Shown: piece after piece, positions 23,216 through 30,919 of the stretch | How the letters are laid out: every line of letters begins with the position of its first letter | Position numbering within the stretch: position 1 is the stretch's first letter | Source of the DNA: Actinomycetota bacterium | Lineage (GTDB): Bacteria; Actinomycetota; Geothermincolia; Fen-727; Anoxymicrobiaceae | Length of the DNA: 35,693 bases | NCBI GenBank assembly: GCA_016927325.1 | Contig: JAFGMY010000058.1 | Coordinates: 1-35,693 of the forward strand | Direction: 5' to 3' | Translations under genes and position numbers: made by a program | Notes under the pieces: generated by a model | Told to the model about the DNA's origin: nothing | Seen by the model: only the letters and a program-made list of their open reading frames with translations | The model's database searches: none

Positions 23216-23910
23216 TAGTAATCCCCCTCGTCCCAGGCTGCATCTTCAGGGCTCCTGCGGTACTTGAGCACCCTCGCCGGCACTCCACCTGCGATAGCGT
23301 ACTCCGGCACATCCCTGGTTACGAGTGACATCGCCCCTACGACCGAACCGCTGCCGACGGTTACCCCGCGCAAGACCGTTACTTTCTCGCCGATCCATAC
23401 ATCGGGCTCAATCCTGACAGGTTCTTTCCTTATGCCCTGGCTCCTTATACTTACGTTTGGGTCTACGTACCAGTGGTCAAAATCGGCTATGTAAATGTTG
23501 TCGGCCAGCAGGCACTCATCACCAATCTCAACGCTCTCAAAACAATTGATGGTATTGTTTCCGCCCATGGCAACCTTGCTTCCGATTCTCAGGGTTCCTT
23601 CATGAGCTCTAAGAGCGCAACCCTTGCCGATCCATACCCAGGCACCAAAAGTGAACTTTGCCCCCTTGCCTTTCTTGATCTCGTATTTTCCCGGCAGGAA
23701 GATGATTCCCTCTGTCTTTATTCCGGGATGACGGAGCTTGAATTTAATGAAACGAAACAGCATCAGCCAGTATAGAGGGCCATACATCCTGTTCCTGAAA
23801 ATAAACCCGAGATTCCTCTTAGTCCATTTTAATGGAGACCGGCCGCCGGCTTCCCGGCTTCTCATGTTTTCCGGGCGGGCAGGCCCCGCCGGACTCGAAT
23901 CCAATATCAA
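23215..23910 (-). CDS. Left-handed beta-helix (hexapeptide) acyltransferase
   Basis: A 231-aa protein with hexapeptide repeats from about residue 75 to 215: IGKGCALRA, IGSKVAMGG, IGDECLLADN, then IEPDVWIGEKVTVLRGVTVGSGSVVGAMSLVTRDVPE and the AGGVPARVLKYR ending typical of O-acetyltransferases. The histidine in IADFDHWY is at the usual catalytic place. The start is probably a TTG overlapping the upstream methyltransferase stop as TTGA. An ATG fifteen codons in is an alternative. It sits in a three-gene minus-strand unit with a methyltransferase and galT. The acceptor, probably a sugar, is unknown. Confidence 0.8.
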   Translation of the reverse strand: MILDSSPAGPARPENMRSREAGGRSPLKWTKRNLGFIFRNRMYGPLYWLMLFRFIKFKLRHPGIKTEGIIFLPGKYEIKKGKGAKFTFGAWVWIGKGCALRAHEGTLRIGSKVAMGGNNTINCFESVEIGDECLLADNIYIADFDHWYVDPNVSIRSQGIRKEPVRIEPDVWIGEKVTVLRGVTVGSGSVVGAMSLVTRDVPEYAIAGGVPARVLKYRRSPEDAAWDEGDY

Positions 23911-24836
23911 CTCATCACCTGCTTCGGCTTGCGCGCAAAAAGGAGCATATTGTAAAACCAGGATGATGGAACATACCTGTACAGAACCTCATCCAGAGCA
24001 CTCAACCGCAGATAAGCGTGGTAGGACCAGAGACGGAACCCGTCAGTCACATTTTCCTCCGCAAGCATATTCTGGACAGTCCTGGTTATCCAGCCGACAA
24101 AACTCGAGAGGAGTTCTTCAGCTTCATAACGGACCTCACAAAAACCTTCCGCTCTCGCAAGATCACAGATCGTTTCCGGTTCAAACGTGTGTACATCGAC
24201 AATGTTCTCATACTCCCGCCCCGGAACCGTCACGTGGGGTTCCATTTCACTCCGGCGCAATCTTACACGACTGCCCCCGAGCTTCATCCCGGAAACCTCG
24301 AGAAGCCTCACCAGGATCCCCGAGAGCTCTCTTGCCGTTCGGCCCAACCTGTCCCCCGCCCGGGTCGGCTCTCCGGCGAGAATGCATATACCCCCCGGAA
24401 CAAGTACCCTGCCGATCTCCGAAAAAGCTTTTTTCAAGTCCGGAACATGGTGCAGAACCGCGTGCCCGAGCACTATGTCAAAGTAGTTGTCGGGATAATC
24501 GAGCTGCTCCATCTCGGATCTCTTGGCCTTTGCCCTTATGCCCAGGGAAGACGCGTTTTCCAGGAATACATCGACCATACCATCACTTATGTCGCACGCA
24601 TGGAGTTCTTCCACCAGCCCGTCCCGCATGCAGATGTTCAGCGACGCATAGCCGGTTCCGCAGCCCACGTCCAGCATCCTTTCCACATGAGGAAACGGAA
24701 AACCAAGGGCTTTTTCAAACTTGCCGGTTACTCTCACCGATGAATCTTTGTCGTAGATGATTCCCCATTTATCGTCGTAAACCGCAGACTCATAGTCATG
24801 AAAAAGCCGGTTTGCCTTTCTAAGATCGATATTCAT
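23907..24836 (-). CDS. Class I SAM-dependent methyltransferase
   Basis: A 309-aa methyltransferase with motif I MLDVGCGTGYASL, an acidic residue after strand 2 (ACDISDGMVDVF), motif IV DIVLGHAVLHHVPDL and motif VI VLVPGGICILAGEP, followed by a C-terminal extension of about 120 residues. The extension may bind substrate and does not match a family I recognise. GGAG 5 nt before the ATG supports the start. It heads the coupled run with the acyltransferase (TTGA overlap) and galT, a set that looks like modification of a sugar or cell-surface glycan. Confidence 0.75.
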   Translation of the reverse strand: MNIDLRKANRLFHDYESAVYDDKWGIIYDKDSSVRVTGKFEKALGFPFPHVERMLDVGCGTGYASLNICMRDGLVEELHACDISDGMVDVFLENASSLGIRAKAKRSEMEQLDYPDNYFDIVLGHAVLHHVPDLKKAFSEIGRVLVPGGICILAGEPTRAGDRLGRTARELSGILVRLLEVSGMKLGGSRVRLRRSEMEPHVTVPGREYENIVDVHTFEPETICDLARAEGFCEVRYEAEELLSSFVGWITRTVQNMLAEENVTDGFRLWSYHAYLRLSALDEVLYRYVPSSWFYNMLLFARKPKQVMS

Positions 24837-25104
24837 CCGAGCTCCGTTCGCTTAAACCTGCAACTGCATTACACATATACTAAATCAAATCCTTCTAAAC
24901 AGTCATCATCTTCAGGCGTCTCCTGTCTCATGCAAAGCGCAAGCTAAATTAAAAACAGGCACCTCTCCAACTTTCCGGGAACACAACGCGGGGCCTGATA
25001 GACCCCGACTGAAGGTGTACGGGGAGATAACGCGGGGTTTGGATAGACCCCGTCCAAAGGCTGCGGGAAAGACATTGCGGGGCCGAGAGCCTGGTCGTGT
25101 GAAA
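24837..25104. other. Non-coding gap holding tandem GC-rich hairpin repeats
   Basis: The stretch between the methyltransferase start and the acyl-CoA dehydrogenase terminator has no ORF I can support. Its right half carries the tandem repeats listed separately. No clear promoter hexamers for the methyltransferase were identified. Confidence 0.4.
24976..25083. repeat. Tandem ~44-bp stem-loop repeats, about 2.5 copies
   Basis: AACGCGGGG recurs at 24985 and 25029 and, as ATTGCGGGG, at 25074, giving periods of 44 and 45. Each complete unit includes CGGGG-x9/x10-CCCCG (with GATAGA in the loop), a 5-bp hairpin, and a GGGA(A/G)A(G)A segment before the next copy. The units differ at several bases, so the array is not recent. 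Confidence 0.65.
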
Positions 25105-25138
25105 TAAAAAAAGGCGCCGGCGTAATACCGGCACCTTT
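25105..25138 (-). terminator. Intrinsic terminator of the acyl-CoA dehydrogenase operon
   Basis: On the minus strand GGTGCCGG pairs with CCGGCGCC (one G-U) around TATTACG and is followed by TTTTTTTATTT. It lies 20 nt after the stop of the last gene, so it ends the ECH-ACAD-ACAD unit. Confidence 0.9.
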
Positions 25139-25157
25139 CTGTTCAATTATATAGCAT

Positions 25158-26315
25158 CTAGAACTGCCTCAACTCTTTCATCCGGTTCAGGTTGGCGGCC
25201 AGAACAAGACGCTGGACCTCGTTGGTCCCCTCGTAAATCGACATCACCTTAGCGTCGCGCATGTACTTCTCGAGCGGGTAGTCCTTCATGAACCCGTAGC
25301 CGCCAAGCACCTGCAAAGCCTGAGTGGTCACTTCCATGCACATCTCGGCGCAGTACGCTTTCGCGGCGGACGACATAACCGAACTGGTCTTCCCTTCATC
25401 GGCCAGCCAGCAGGCTTTACGGTAGAGCTCCCTTCCCGCTTCTATCTTGATCAGCATATCGCTCAACATGAAGCTGATTGCCTGATTCTTGATTATGGGC
25501 TCGCCGAACTGGATCCTTTCCTTGGAATAAGCAAGCGCTTCCTCGAACGCGGCCCGCGCGATTCCCACTGATCCGGCTGCGATGCCCGGGCGGGTCTTGT
25601 CGAAAGTTTTCATGCTGATGTAGAAAGCCTGGCCGACTCCTCCCAGGATATCTTCCTTCGGCACCCGCACGTTGTCGAACAACACCTCGGCGGTGTGGGA
25701 AGCGCGGATTCCCATCTTGTCCTCAACCTTGCCCATGCTCACGCCCTCGTAATCACCGCCGACAATGAAAGCAGCCTGCCCGCGGTAGCCCATTTCCTGG
25801 TCGGCATTCGCAAAGACCACACAGACGTCGGAGATCCCGCCGTTGGTGATAAAGCACTTCTGGCCGTTGATAATATAATGGTCGCCCATATCTTTCGCCG
25901 TGGTCTTGATGCTGGCGACATCGCTCCCCGCTCCAGGTTCCGTAAGACAGAAACTGGCAAGCTTTCCCTCCCCCAACCGTGGCAGCCACTTCTCCTTCTG
26001 TTCGTCGGTTCCCGCTATAACTATTGGTGTAATCGCGAGGTTATTGGCGAGAAGGCTTACGGCCAGCCCTGCGTCACCCCAGAAAAGCTCCTCCGTAACC
26101 ATAGCGCTGGTAAGGTGGTCCAGACCGCCTCCACCGTATTCCTCGGGTATCTCACCACTGGTCAACTCCGCTTCGGCGGCCTTTGGCACAAGAATATCTT
26201 TTGGAAACTCACCTTTCCGGTCGTATTCCTCGGCGATGGTCCTGAGCTCATTCACGGCGAAATCGTGGGCCATCTCCACAGAAGCCTTTTGCATGTCATC
26301 CAGTTCGTAATCCAT
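25158..26315 (-). CDS. Acyl-CoA dehydrogenase (paralogue 1)
   Basis: Flavin-dependent alpha,beta-dehydrogenation of acyl-CoA. The 385-aa protein has the family layout: N-terminal helices, FCLTEPGAGSDVASIKTTA, NGQKCFITNGG, and the C-terminal MSIYEGTNEVQRLVLA, whose Glu (YEGT) is the usual catalytic base in short-chain enzymes. MDYELDDMQKASVEMAHDF matches the start of the family, although the ribosome site is modest. It is closely similar along its whole length to the next gene upstream (26513-27670), a tandem duplicate. A strong terminator follows it. No etfAB genes are near. The acyl chain specificity is not deducible. Confidence 0.92.
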   Translation of the reverse strand: MDYELDDMQKASVEMAHDFAVNELRTIAEEYDRKGEFPKDILVPKAAEAELTSGEIPEEYGGGGLDHLTSAMVTEELFWGDAGLAVSLLANNLAITPIVIAGTDEQKEKWLPRLGEGKLASFCLTEPGAGSDVASIKTTAKDMGDHYIINGQKCFITNGGISDVCVVFANADQEMGYRGQAAFIVGGDYEGVSMGKVEDKMGIRASHTAEVLFDNVRVPKEDILGGVGQAFYISMKTFDKTRPGIAAGSVGIARAAFEEALAYSKERIQFGEPIIKNQAISFMLSDMLIKIEAGRELYRKACWLADEGKTSSVMSSAAKAYCAEMCMEVTTQALQVLGGYGFMKDYPLEKYMRDAKVMSIYEGTNEVQRLVLAANLNRMKELRQF

Positions 26316-26390
26316 TAACTTCTTCCCCCTCTCAGGTAAGAGCTGTACGTCCTATTCAGAGTCCGGGTAATCAAAGCCGGTAAACTGCTT

Positions 26391-26396
26391 ATTATA
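26391..26396 (-). promoter_or_regulatory. Possible -10 box upstream of acyl-CoA dehydrogenase 1
   Basis: TATAAT on the minus strand in the 197-nt gap between the two acyl-CoA dehydrogenase genes, about 75 nt from the start codon. No convincing -35 hexamer is present. Confidence 0.25.
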
Positions 26397-26512
26397 AACA
26401 AAGCACTGGTATACTATCATCGAGCCGGGGCTTATGGCACGTCCCGCCGAATACTCCGCCGCCGAATTCACCTGTCCGGAAAACCCGGAGTACCGCGGAT
26501 GGACCCGTCATC

Positions 26513-27670
26513 TCAATACTGCTTCCACTCTTTTACTCTTCTAAGGCTCGCGGAAAGAACCAGTCTTTGTATCTCATTGGTCCCTTCATATATCGAAATG
26601 ATCTTCGCGTCGCGCATGTACTTCTCGAGCGCGTAATCCCTTGTGCAACCGTACCCACCTAGCACCTCCACCGCGTTTGTTGTGACATCCATGCACATCT
26701 GGGCACAGTAAGCTTTCGCGTTGGAAGCCTGTATGCTGTTGGACTTTCCCTGGTCCGCCAGCCAGGATGCCTTGTAGTAAAGCTGCCTGCCGGTATCTAT
26801 CTGCATAAGCATCTCGCTCAACATAAAGCTGATCGCCTGATTCTTGATTATCGGCTCGCCGAACTGAACCCTTTCCTTTGCGTACGCGAGAGCTTCCTCG
26901 AATGCGGCGCGCGCGATACCCACACCCGCCGCGGCAAGCCCCGGCCTCGTCCTGTCAAAAGTCTTCATGACTATGTAGAAGGCCTGGCCGACCCTTCCAA
27001 TAATGTTCTCCTTGGGAACCTCAACTTTTTCAAAGATGACTTCGGCGGTATGTGAAGAGCGTATGCCCATCTTGTCTTCTTTTTTCCCCATGCTTACGCC
27101 GTCTGAACTGCTGTCGACAATAAAAGCGGTGTGTCCACGGAACCCCATGTCGGGATCGGCGTTCGCGAAAACAACGCAGAAATCGGCAATTCCCCCGTTG
27201 GTAATAAAGCACTTCTGGCCGTTAATCACATAGTGACTTCCCATGTCCCTGGCAGTTGTCTTAATGCCGGCCACATCGCTTCCCGCACCTGGTTCAGTCA
27301 GACAGAAACAGGCGAGCTGGCCGTCGACCAGTCTGGACAGCCACTTCTTCTTCTGCTCGTCGGTGCCGGCAATGATTATCGGGCCGCTGGCGAGGCTATT
27401 TGCCACCACGCTTGTCGCCATGCCTGCGTCACCCCAGAACAGCTCTTCGAGAACCATCGCGCCGGTCAAAACATCGACTCCCCTGCCACCATACTCCCGG
27501 GGAATCTCACCGATTGTGAATCCAGCCTCGGTGGCTTTGGGTATCAGACGGTCCTTGGGGAAAACACCTGACCTGTCATACTCCCTGGAAATAGGCCTCA
27601 GTTCGTTAACAGCGAACTCGTGAGCTGAGTCTACCGCCTCTTTTTGCTTGTCATTCAACTCGAAGTCCAT
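26513..27670 (-). CDS. Acyl-CoA dehydrogenase (paralogue 2)
   Basis: 385 aa from the chosen ATG (27670), the same length as its downstream paralogue. It has FCLTEPGAGSDVAGIKTTA, NGQKCFITNGG and ISIYEGTNEIQRLVLS with the catalytic Glu. The track ORF starts eleven codons upstream; GGAAGGGG 9 nt before the internal ATG and the aligned N-terminus MDFELNDKQKE support the shorter form. The two copies have drifted at many surface positions while keeping active-site segments, which suggests different substrates or conditions, but sequence does not show which. It lies 137 nt after the enoyl-CoA hydratase gene on the same strand. Confidence 0.92.
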   Translation of the reverse strand: MDFELNDKQKEAVDSAHEFAVNELRPISREYDRSGVFPKDRLIPKATEAGFTIGEIPREYGGRGVDVLTGAMVLEELFWGDAGMATSVVANSLASGPIIIAGTDEQKKKWLSRLVDGQLACFCLTEPGAGSDVAGIKTTARDMGSHYVINGQKCFITNGGIADFCVVFANADPDMGFRGHTAFIVDSSSDGVSMGKKEDKMGIRSSHTAEVIFEKVEVPKENIIGRVGQAFYIVMKTFDRTRPGLAAAGVGIARAAFEEALAYAKERVQFGEPIIKNQAISFMLSEMLMQIDTGRQLYYKASWLADQGKSNSIQASNAKAYCAQMCMDVTTNAVEVLGGYGCTRDYALEKYMRDAKIISIYEGTNEIQRLVLSASLRRVKEWKQY

Positions 27671-27807
27671 TGATATATTCCCCTTCCGAAAAATATCAAA
27701 CACAAAGTACCGGCATTAAGCGGACCGGTATCCGCCAATACATTTCTTTTAGATACTCAGGATAAATGCAATCGCCTGCGATGAATTTCCCAAAAAGCCG
27801 GGTAATG

Positions 27808-28605
27808 CTATTTGCCCTGGAACCTGGCCTTTCCGGGGCCTTCCTTTATGAAGGTTTCCATGCCTATCTTCTGGTCCTCGGTGGAAAAACACATGGCTAT
27901 GGACTGAGCTTCCAGCGCAAGGCCGTCTATCAGGGAACCGTTAACGCCGTAGTTGACAGACATCTTGGACATCGCCAGCGCGACCGGCGGGAACTTGGTG
28001 GCATACTCTTTCGCCACTTTTTGAGCTTCCGCTATCACAGCCTCGCCGTCGCCCTCGATAACCCTGTCGGCGACTCCGTACTCAAGACAGGTCTTTGCGT
28101 CGTAAGATTTTCCGGAGTATATCATCTCTTTCGCCCTGGGAACGGGGATAAGGCGTGCAAGCCTCTGTGTCCCGCCGGAACCCGGAATAATGCCGAGCAG
28201 TATCTCGGGCAGTCCTATCTTCGCCGTTTCGCCGACGAACCTCCAGTCCGCGGCGAGCGCGACTTCCATTCCTCCGCCGAGCGCGTATCCGTTTATGGCG
28301 GCTATCACGATCTTGGGTATGTTTTCCAGTCGGTTAATCGCTTCCTGCGCGTGGCTTGTGGTACGTGTAGCCTCAGCCGCTGAAAACTCCGCGATCTCCT
28401 TGATATCCGCCCCGGCCGCGAAAACTTTCGGGCCTCCGGTGAAGACAATCGTCCTGACATCCTTATCATAATGGAGCTCGGTAGCGCAGTTCCCTATCTC
28501 ATCAAACACCTGCCAGTTGAGTGCATTTACTTTCGGCCGGTCGAGCCTTACCGTAGCAACCCATTCATCAATATCAACTTTTAAAAACTCGTAGTCGTAT
28601 GCCAT
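27808..28605 (-). CDS. Enoyl-CoA hydratase/isomerase (crotonase family)
   Basis: Hydrates trans-2-enoyl-CoA, the step after acyl-CoA dehydrogenase. The 265-aa protein has AAGADIKEIAEFS (oxyanion-hole region), NGYALGGGMEVALAADWRF, and LPEILLGIIPGSGGTQRLAR; the two usual catalytic Glu residues (in GGGME and LPEI) are present. The start is the ATG at 28605, with GGAGG 9 nt upstream. The track ORF adds 35 codons from the upstream gap that do not look like crotonase. It is the first gene of the minus-strand set. No 3-hydroxyacyl-CoA dehydrogenase or thiolase is in view, so the pathway is incomplete here. Confidence 0.92.
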   Translation of the reverse strand: MAYDYEFLKVDIDEWVATVRLDRPKVNALNWQVFDEIGNCATELHYDKDVRTIVFTGGPKVFAAGADIKEIAEFSAAEATRTTSHAQEAINRLENIPKIVIAAINGYALGGGMEVALAADWRFVGETAKIGLPEILLGIIPGSGGTQRLARLIPVPRAKEMIYSGKSYDAKTCLEYGVADRVIEGDGEAVIAEAQKVAKEYATKFPPVALAMSKMSVNYGVNGSLIDGLALEAQSIAMCFSTEDQKIGMETFIKEGPGKARFQGK

Positions 28606-28851
28606 CTTCCTACCTCCAGTCGTCGGAATCAGTTCTGTTTTATCTAAAAAAAGAACCTTATGATTGTTTAAAGCGCTGATAATTGTATTACAACAAAATA
28701 AAAACACCAAAACCGTTATTACTGATGGGAATAACGCAAACCGTCACCGTCAATCAACCGGTGAAATCGAAAATTACCATCAGCTAGTAGTTGTATACGA
28801 AACAGGATCGTTCCCGGATTCACCTAATTTTCCGCGGACCCGGTTTCATCG

Positions 28852-29370
28852 CTACCATTCTATGCCTTTTCGTGGAGGCACGCCCCGGTCAAAGTAGTGC
28901 CTGACATTTTTCATTTCGGTAACCAGGTCCGCCATCTGGATGAACTCACGGGGCGCGCCCCGGCCGGTTAATATGAGTTCAACCCCTTCCGGCCTTTCAT
29001 CTACCAGTCGAAGCACTTCACCCAGGTCCAGTATCCCCAGGTCAACCGCTGTGTTTATCTCGTCAAGAACAACAACGTCATATTCTTCGCCCGCTAAAGC
29101 TTCCCGGGCGGCTTTCAGGCCTTCGCCGGCCAACTTCAAGTCATTTTCCGCCGGCTTGCCGGATACTATGAATTCACCGCTTCCGAACTGGTCTATTTTC
29201 AGGTTATCGAATCGTTCTTCCAACCCCAGTTCCGCGGACTCCCGGCCTTTAAGGAACTGGACGATAATCACTGAAAGCCCGCTTAACGCGGCCCTGACGG
29301 CCAGACCGAGCGCCGCGCTGGTTTTTCCTTTTCCGTCCCCCGTATATACTTGAACCCGGCCTTTTTTCAT
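28852..29370 (-). CDS. cobO: Cob(I)yrinic acid a,c-diamide adenosyltransferase
   Basis: Adds the 5'-deoxyadenosyl group to cobalt in corrinoids (CobA/BtuR/CobO family). The 172-aa protein begins MKKGRVQVYTGDGKGKTSAA with the P-loop GDGKGKTS at residues 11-18, contains VIIVQFLKG, the VVLDEIN Walker B-like segment and LTGRGAPREFIQMADLVTEM, all typical. The corrinoid link fits the Wood-Ljungdahl genes, but it is 18 kb from them and alone here. It is followed by a 246-nt gap before the enoyl-CoA hydratase and is divergent from the L,D-transpeptidase. Confidence 0.93.
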   Translation of the reverse strand: MKKGRVQVYTGDGKGKTSAALGLAVRAALSGLSVIIVQFLKGRESAELGLEERFDNLKIDQFGSGEFIVSGKPAENDLKLAGEGLKAAREALAGEEYDVVVLDEINTAVDLGILDLGEVLRLVDERPEGVELILTGRGAPREFIQMADLVTEMKNVRHYFDRGVPPRKGIEW

Positions 29371-29547
29371 TTTTTCGAGGCTCCTTGTCGAATATCAAGG
29401 GAGTGTCCCCCGCGTTATATTTAAAATATTACAACAACGGAGCCCGGCGAACCCGAAAAAAGAGTGGTTCGTCTATGTGGCAAAATGTGTATCATTAAGA
29501 TTACTTCACCGGGAATGGACAAATCATGACCCGCGGACGGCAATGCC

Positions 29548-30678
29548 ATGAAACAAAAAGATAGAGGGAGATCAAAGGCGTCCCGCAACAGGGGCGGCAG
29601 AAAACCGGGAGACCTGCATCTTCTGCGACGCGTTTACCTGTATATCAGGCGCGCGGACAAGTTCAGGGTCGCTCTCCTGCTCTCGTTCATATTCCTGCTT
29701 GTCACCGGGTCAGGTCTCTTCACTTATTTGTTCATACAGGACCTGGCTCTCGGTGGAAAAATCTTCAACGGAATAACTATCGACGACAAGCCGGTCGGAG
29801 GAATGTCAAGAGACGAAGCAGCGGATTTCGTAAACAGTAATATCGTAGGACCCCTGGAGCAACCTATCGTACTGTATTGCGATAAAAACGAGTTCGCCCT
29901 GAACCCCGGGGACATCGAAATATCCTTCGATGTCCCGGGCATGGTGAACAGCGCCTACTACAAAGGCACAAGCCTGAACATACTCTCCAGGATGTACAAG
30001 CGGTTCACCGGAGAACCCCTGGCGGAGAATATTCCGCTGATTATGAAATACAACAAAGAGAAACTTGAAAACTTCATAGGTACCGTAGCCGGAGAACTGG
30101 AGTGCCCCCCAAAGAATGCGAGCATCGACATGTCGGAAGGCAGGCCGAAAATCAACTACGCGCGCAACGGGTCTACGATGAACAGGGAAAAGACGATCGG
30201 CGCGCTTATCGCCGCGCTTTCCACCGGCAACCGTAGAGTGCCCATTGTCCAGGAAACCGTGGAGCCCGACATTACCGACAACGATATCAAATATATCGTG
30301 GTGGTAAGGCTCAGCCAGCATGTGTTGGAGCTTTACAAGCACGAGGAGCTCGTTTACTCCTTCCCGTCGGCCGTGGGAAGCCCTGAGTATCCCACTCCCA
30401 CGGGTAAGTTTTATATAGTCAGCAAGGAAAAAGACCCGACCTGGATACCCCCCAAATCGGACTGGGCCAAAGACAAGCAACCGATACCACCCGGTCCGGG
30501 CAACCCCCTCGGACCGTACTGGATGAGCCTGGGCGGCAGTCTGGGTATCCATTCCACCCCGGACCCGTCATCGCTCGGTTACTCGGTTTCACACGGCTGC
30601 ATCCGACTGTCCGAGTGGTCCGCGATGCAAGTGTTCAACGCGGTCAATAAGGGAACCCCTGTCTATATTCTGCCATAA
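29548..30678 (+). CDS. Membrane-anchored L,D-transpeptidase (YkuD)
   Basis: Forms 3-3 crosslinks in peptidoglycan or attaches proteins to it, outside the membrane. The 376-aa chain has a basic N-terminus (KSK/RGGRK), one transmembrane segment at about residues 40-62, a central region with repeated PG-binding-4-like sequence (NGITIDDKPVGGMSRDEAADFV), and a C-terminal YkuD domain with GIHSTPDPSSLG and the catalytic SHGCIRLS (H349, C351). This matches the type common in high-GC Gram-positives and Firmicutes. The ATG has only a weak ribosome site; no better in-frame start is seen. It is a monocistronic gene divergent from cobO. Confidence 0.88.
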   Translation: MKQKDRGRSKASRNRGGRKPGDLHLLRRVYLYIRRADKFRVALLLSFIFLLVTGSGLFTYLFIQDLALGGKIFNGITIDDKPVGGMSRDEAADFVNSNIVGPLEQPIVLYCDKNEFALNPGDIEISFDVPGMVNSAYYKGTSLNILSRMYKRFTGEPLAENIPLIMKYNKEKLENFIGTVAGELECPPKNASIDMSEGRPKINYARNGSTMNREKTIGALIAALSTGNRRVPIVQETVEPDITDNDIKYIVVVRLSQHVLELYKHEELVYSFPSAVGSPEYPTPTGKFYIVSKEKDPTWIPPKSDWAKDKQPIPPGPGNPLGPYWMSLGGSLGIHSTPDPSSLGYSVSHGCIRLSEWSAMQVFNAVNKGTPVYILP

Positions 30679-30683
30679 TCTCA

Positions 30684-30725
30684 AGGTGTCCCACGTACCT
30701 CCGGGTGTCCCACGTCTTTTGCAGA
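30684..30725. repeat. Direct repeat GGTGTCCCACGT, two copies, related to 22149-22177
   Basis: AGGTGTCCCACGT and GGGTGTCCCACGT lie 19 nt apart just after the L,D-transpeptidase stop, and the second is followed by CTTTTGCAGA as in the other copy. No terminator is seen in this stretch. Confidence 0.45.
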
Positions 30726-30820
30726 GCTCTGGCTATGATGGAGTATGATCCCTGTGTCCGCCTTCAGACTGACCATGGTCTTATGCTTATGATGTGGCAC
30801 CGGTCAATCTTTCTTTTTCA

Positions 30821-30919
30821 AGAAGTCGGAAGTTAAAAGAAGAACAACTACGTTAACAAATATCGGCCACTGTATCTCAACCTGGTCTGTTGTTGGTTTT
30901 CTTCCAACTTCCAGCTTCT
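30821..30919. repeat. Imperfect inverted repeat, ~30-nt arms with 40-nt loop
   Basis: The left arm (30821-30848: AGAAGTCGGAAGTT, then AAAAGAAGAACAAC) and right arm (30889-30919: GTTGTTGGTTTTC, then TTCCAACTTCCAGCTTCT) pair over most of their length with a few mismatches. The right arm ends at the ADP-forming acyl-CoA synthetase stop codon. No transposase is present. It may be a miniature inverted-repeat element or a bidirectional terminator for two convergent genes. Confidence 0.55.

Noticed and set aside
23738-24760. 340-aa plus-strand ORF opposite the methyltransferase and acyltransferase
   Set aside because: It is rich in Pro, Arg, Ser and His, typical of an antisense shadow of GC-rich genes, and overlaps two genes with clear motifs.
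24976-25083. CRISPR array
   Set aside because: The repeat period of 44-45 bp leaves no constant repeat plus variable spacers; units are diverged along their whole length and no cas gene is near.
29806-30552. 248-aa minus-strand ORF opposite the L,D-transpeptidase
   Set aside because: It is antisense to a gene with a complete YkuD catalytic motif and shows no domain.
30734-30835. Small plus-strand ORF (about 32 aa) after the L,D-transpeptidase
   Set aside because: It has no ribosome site and lies in a repeat-rich gap; not credible.
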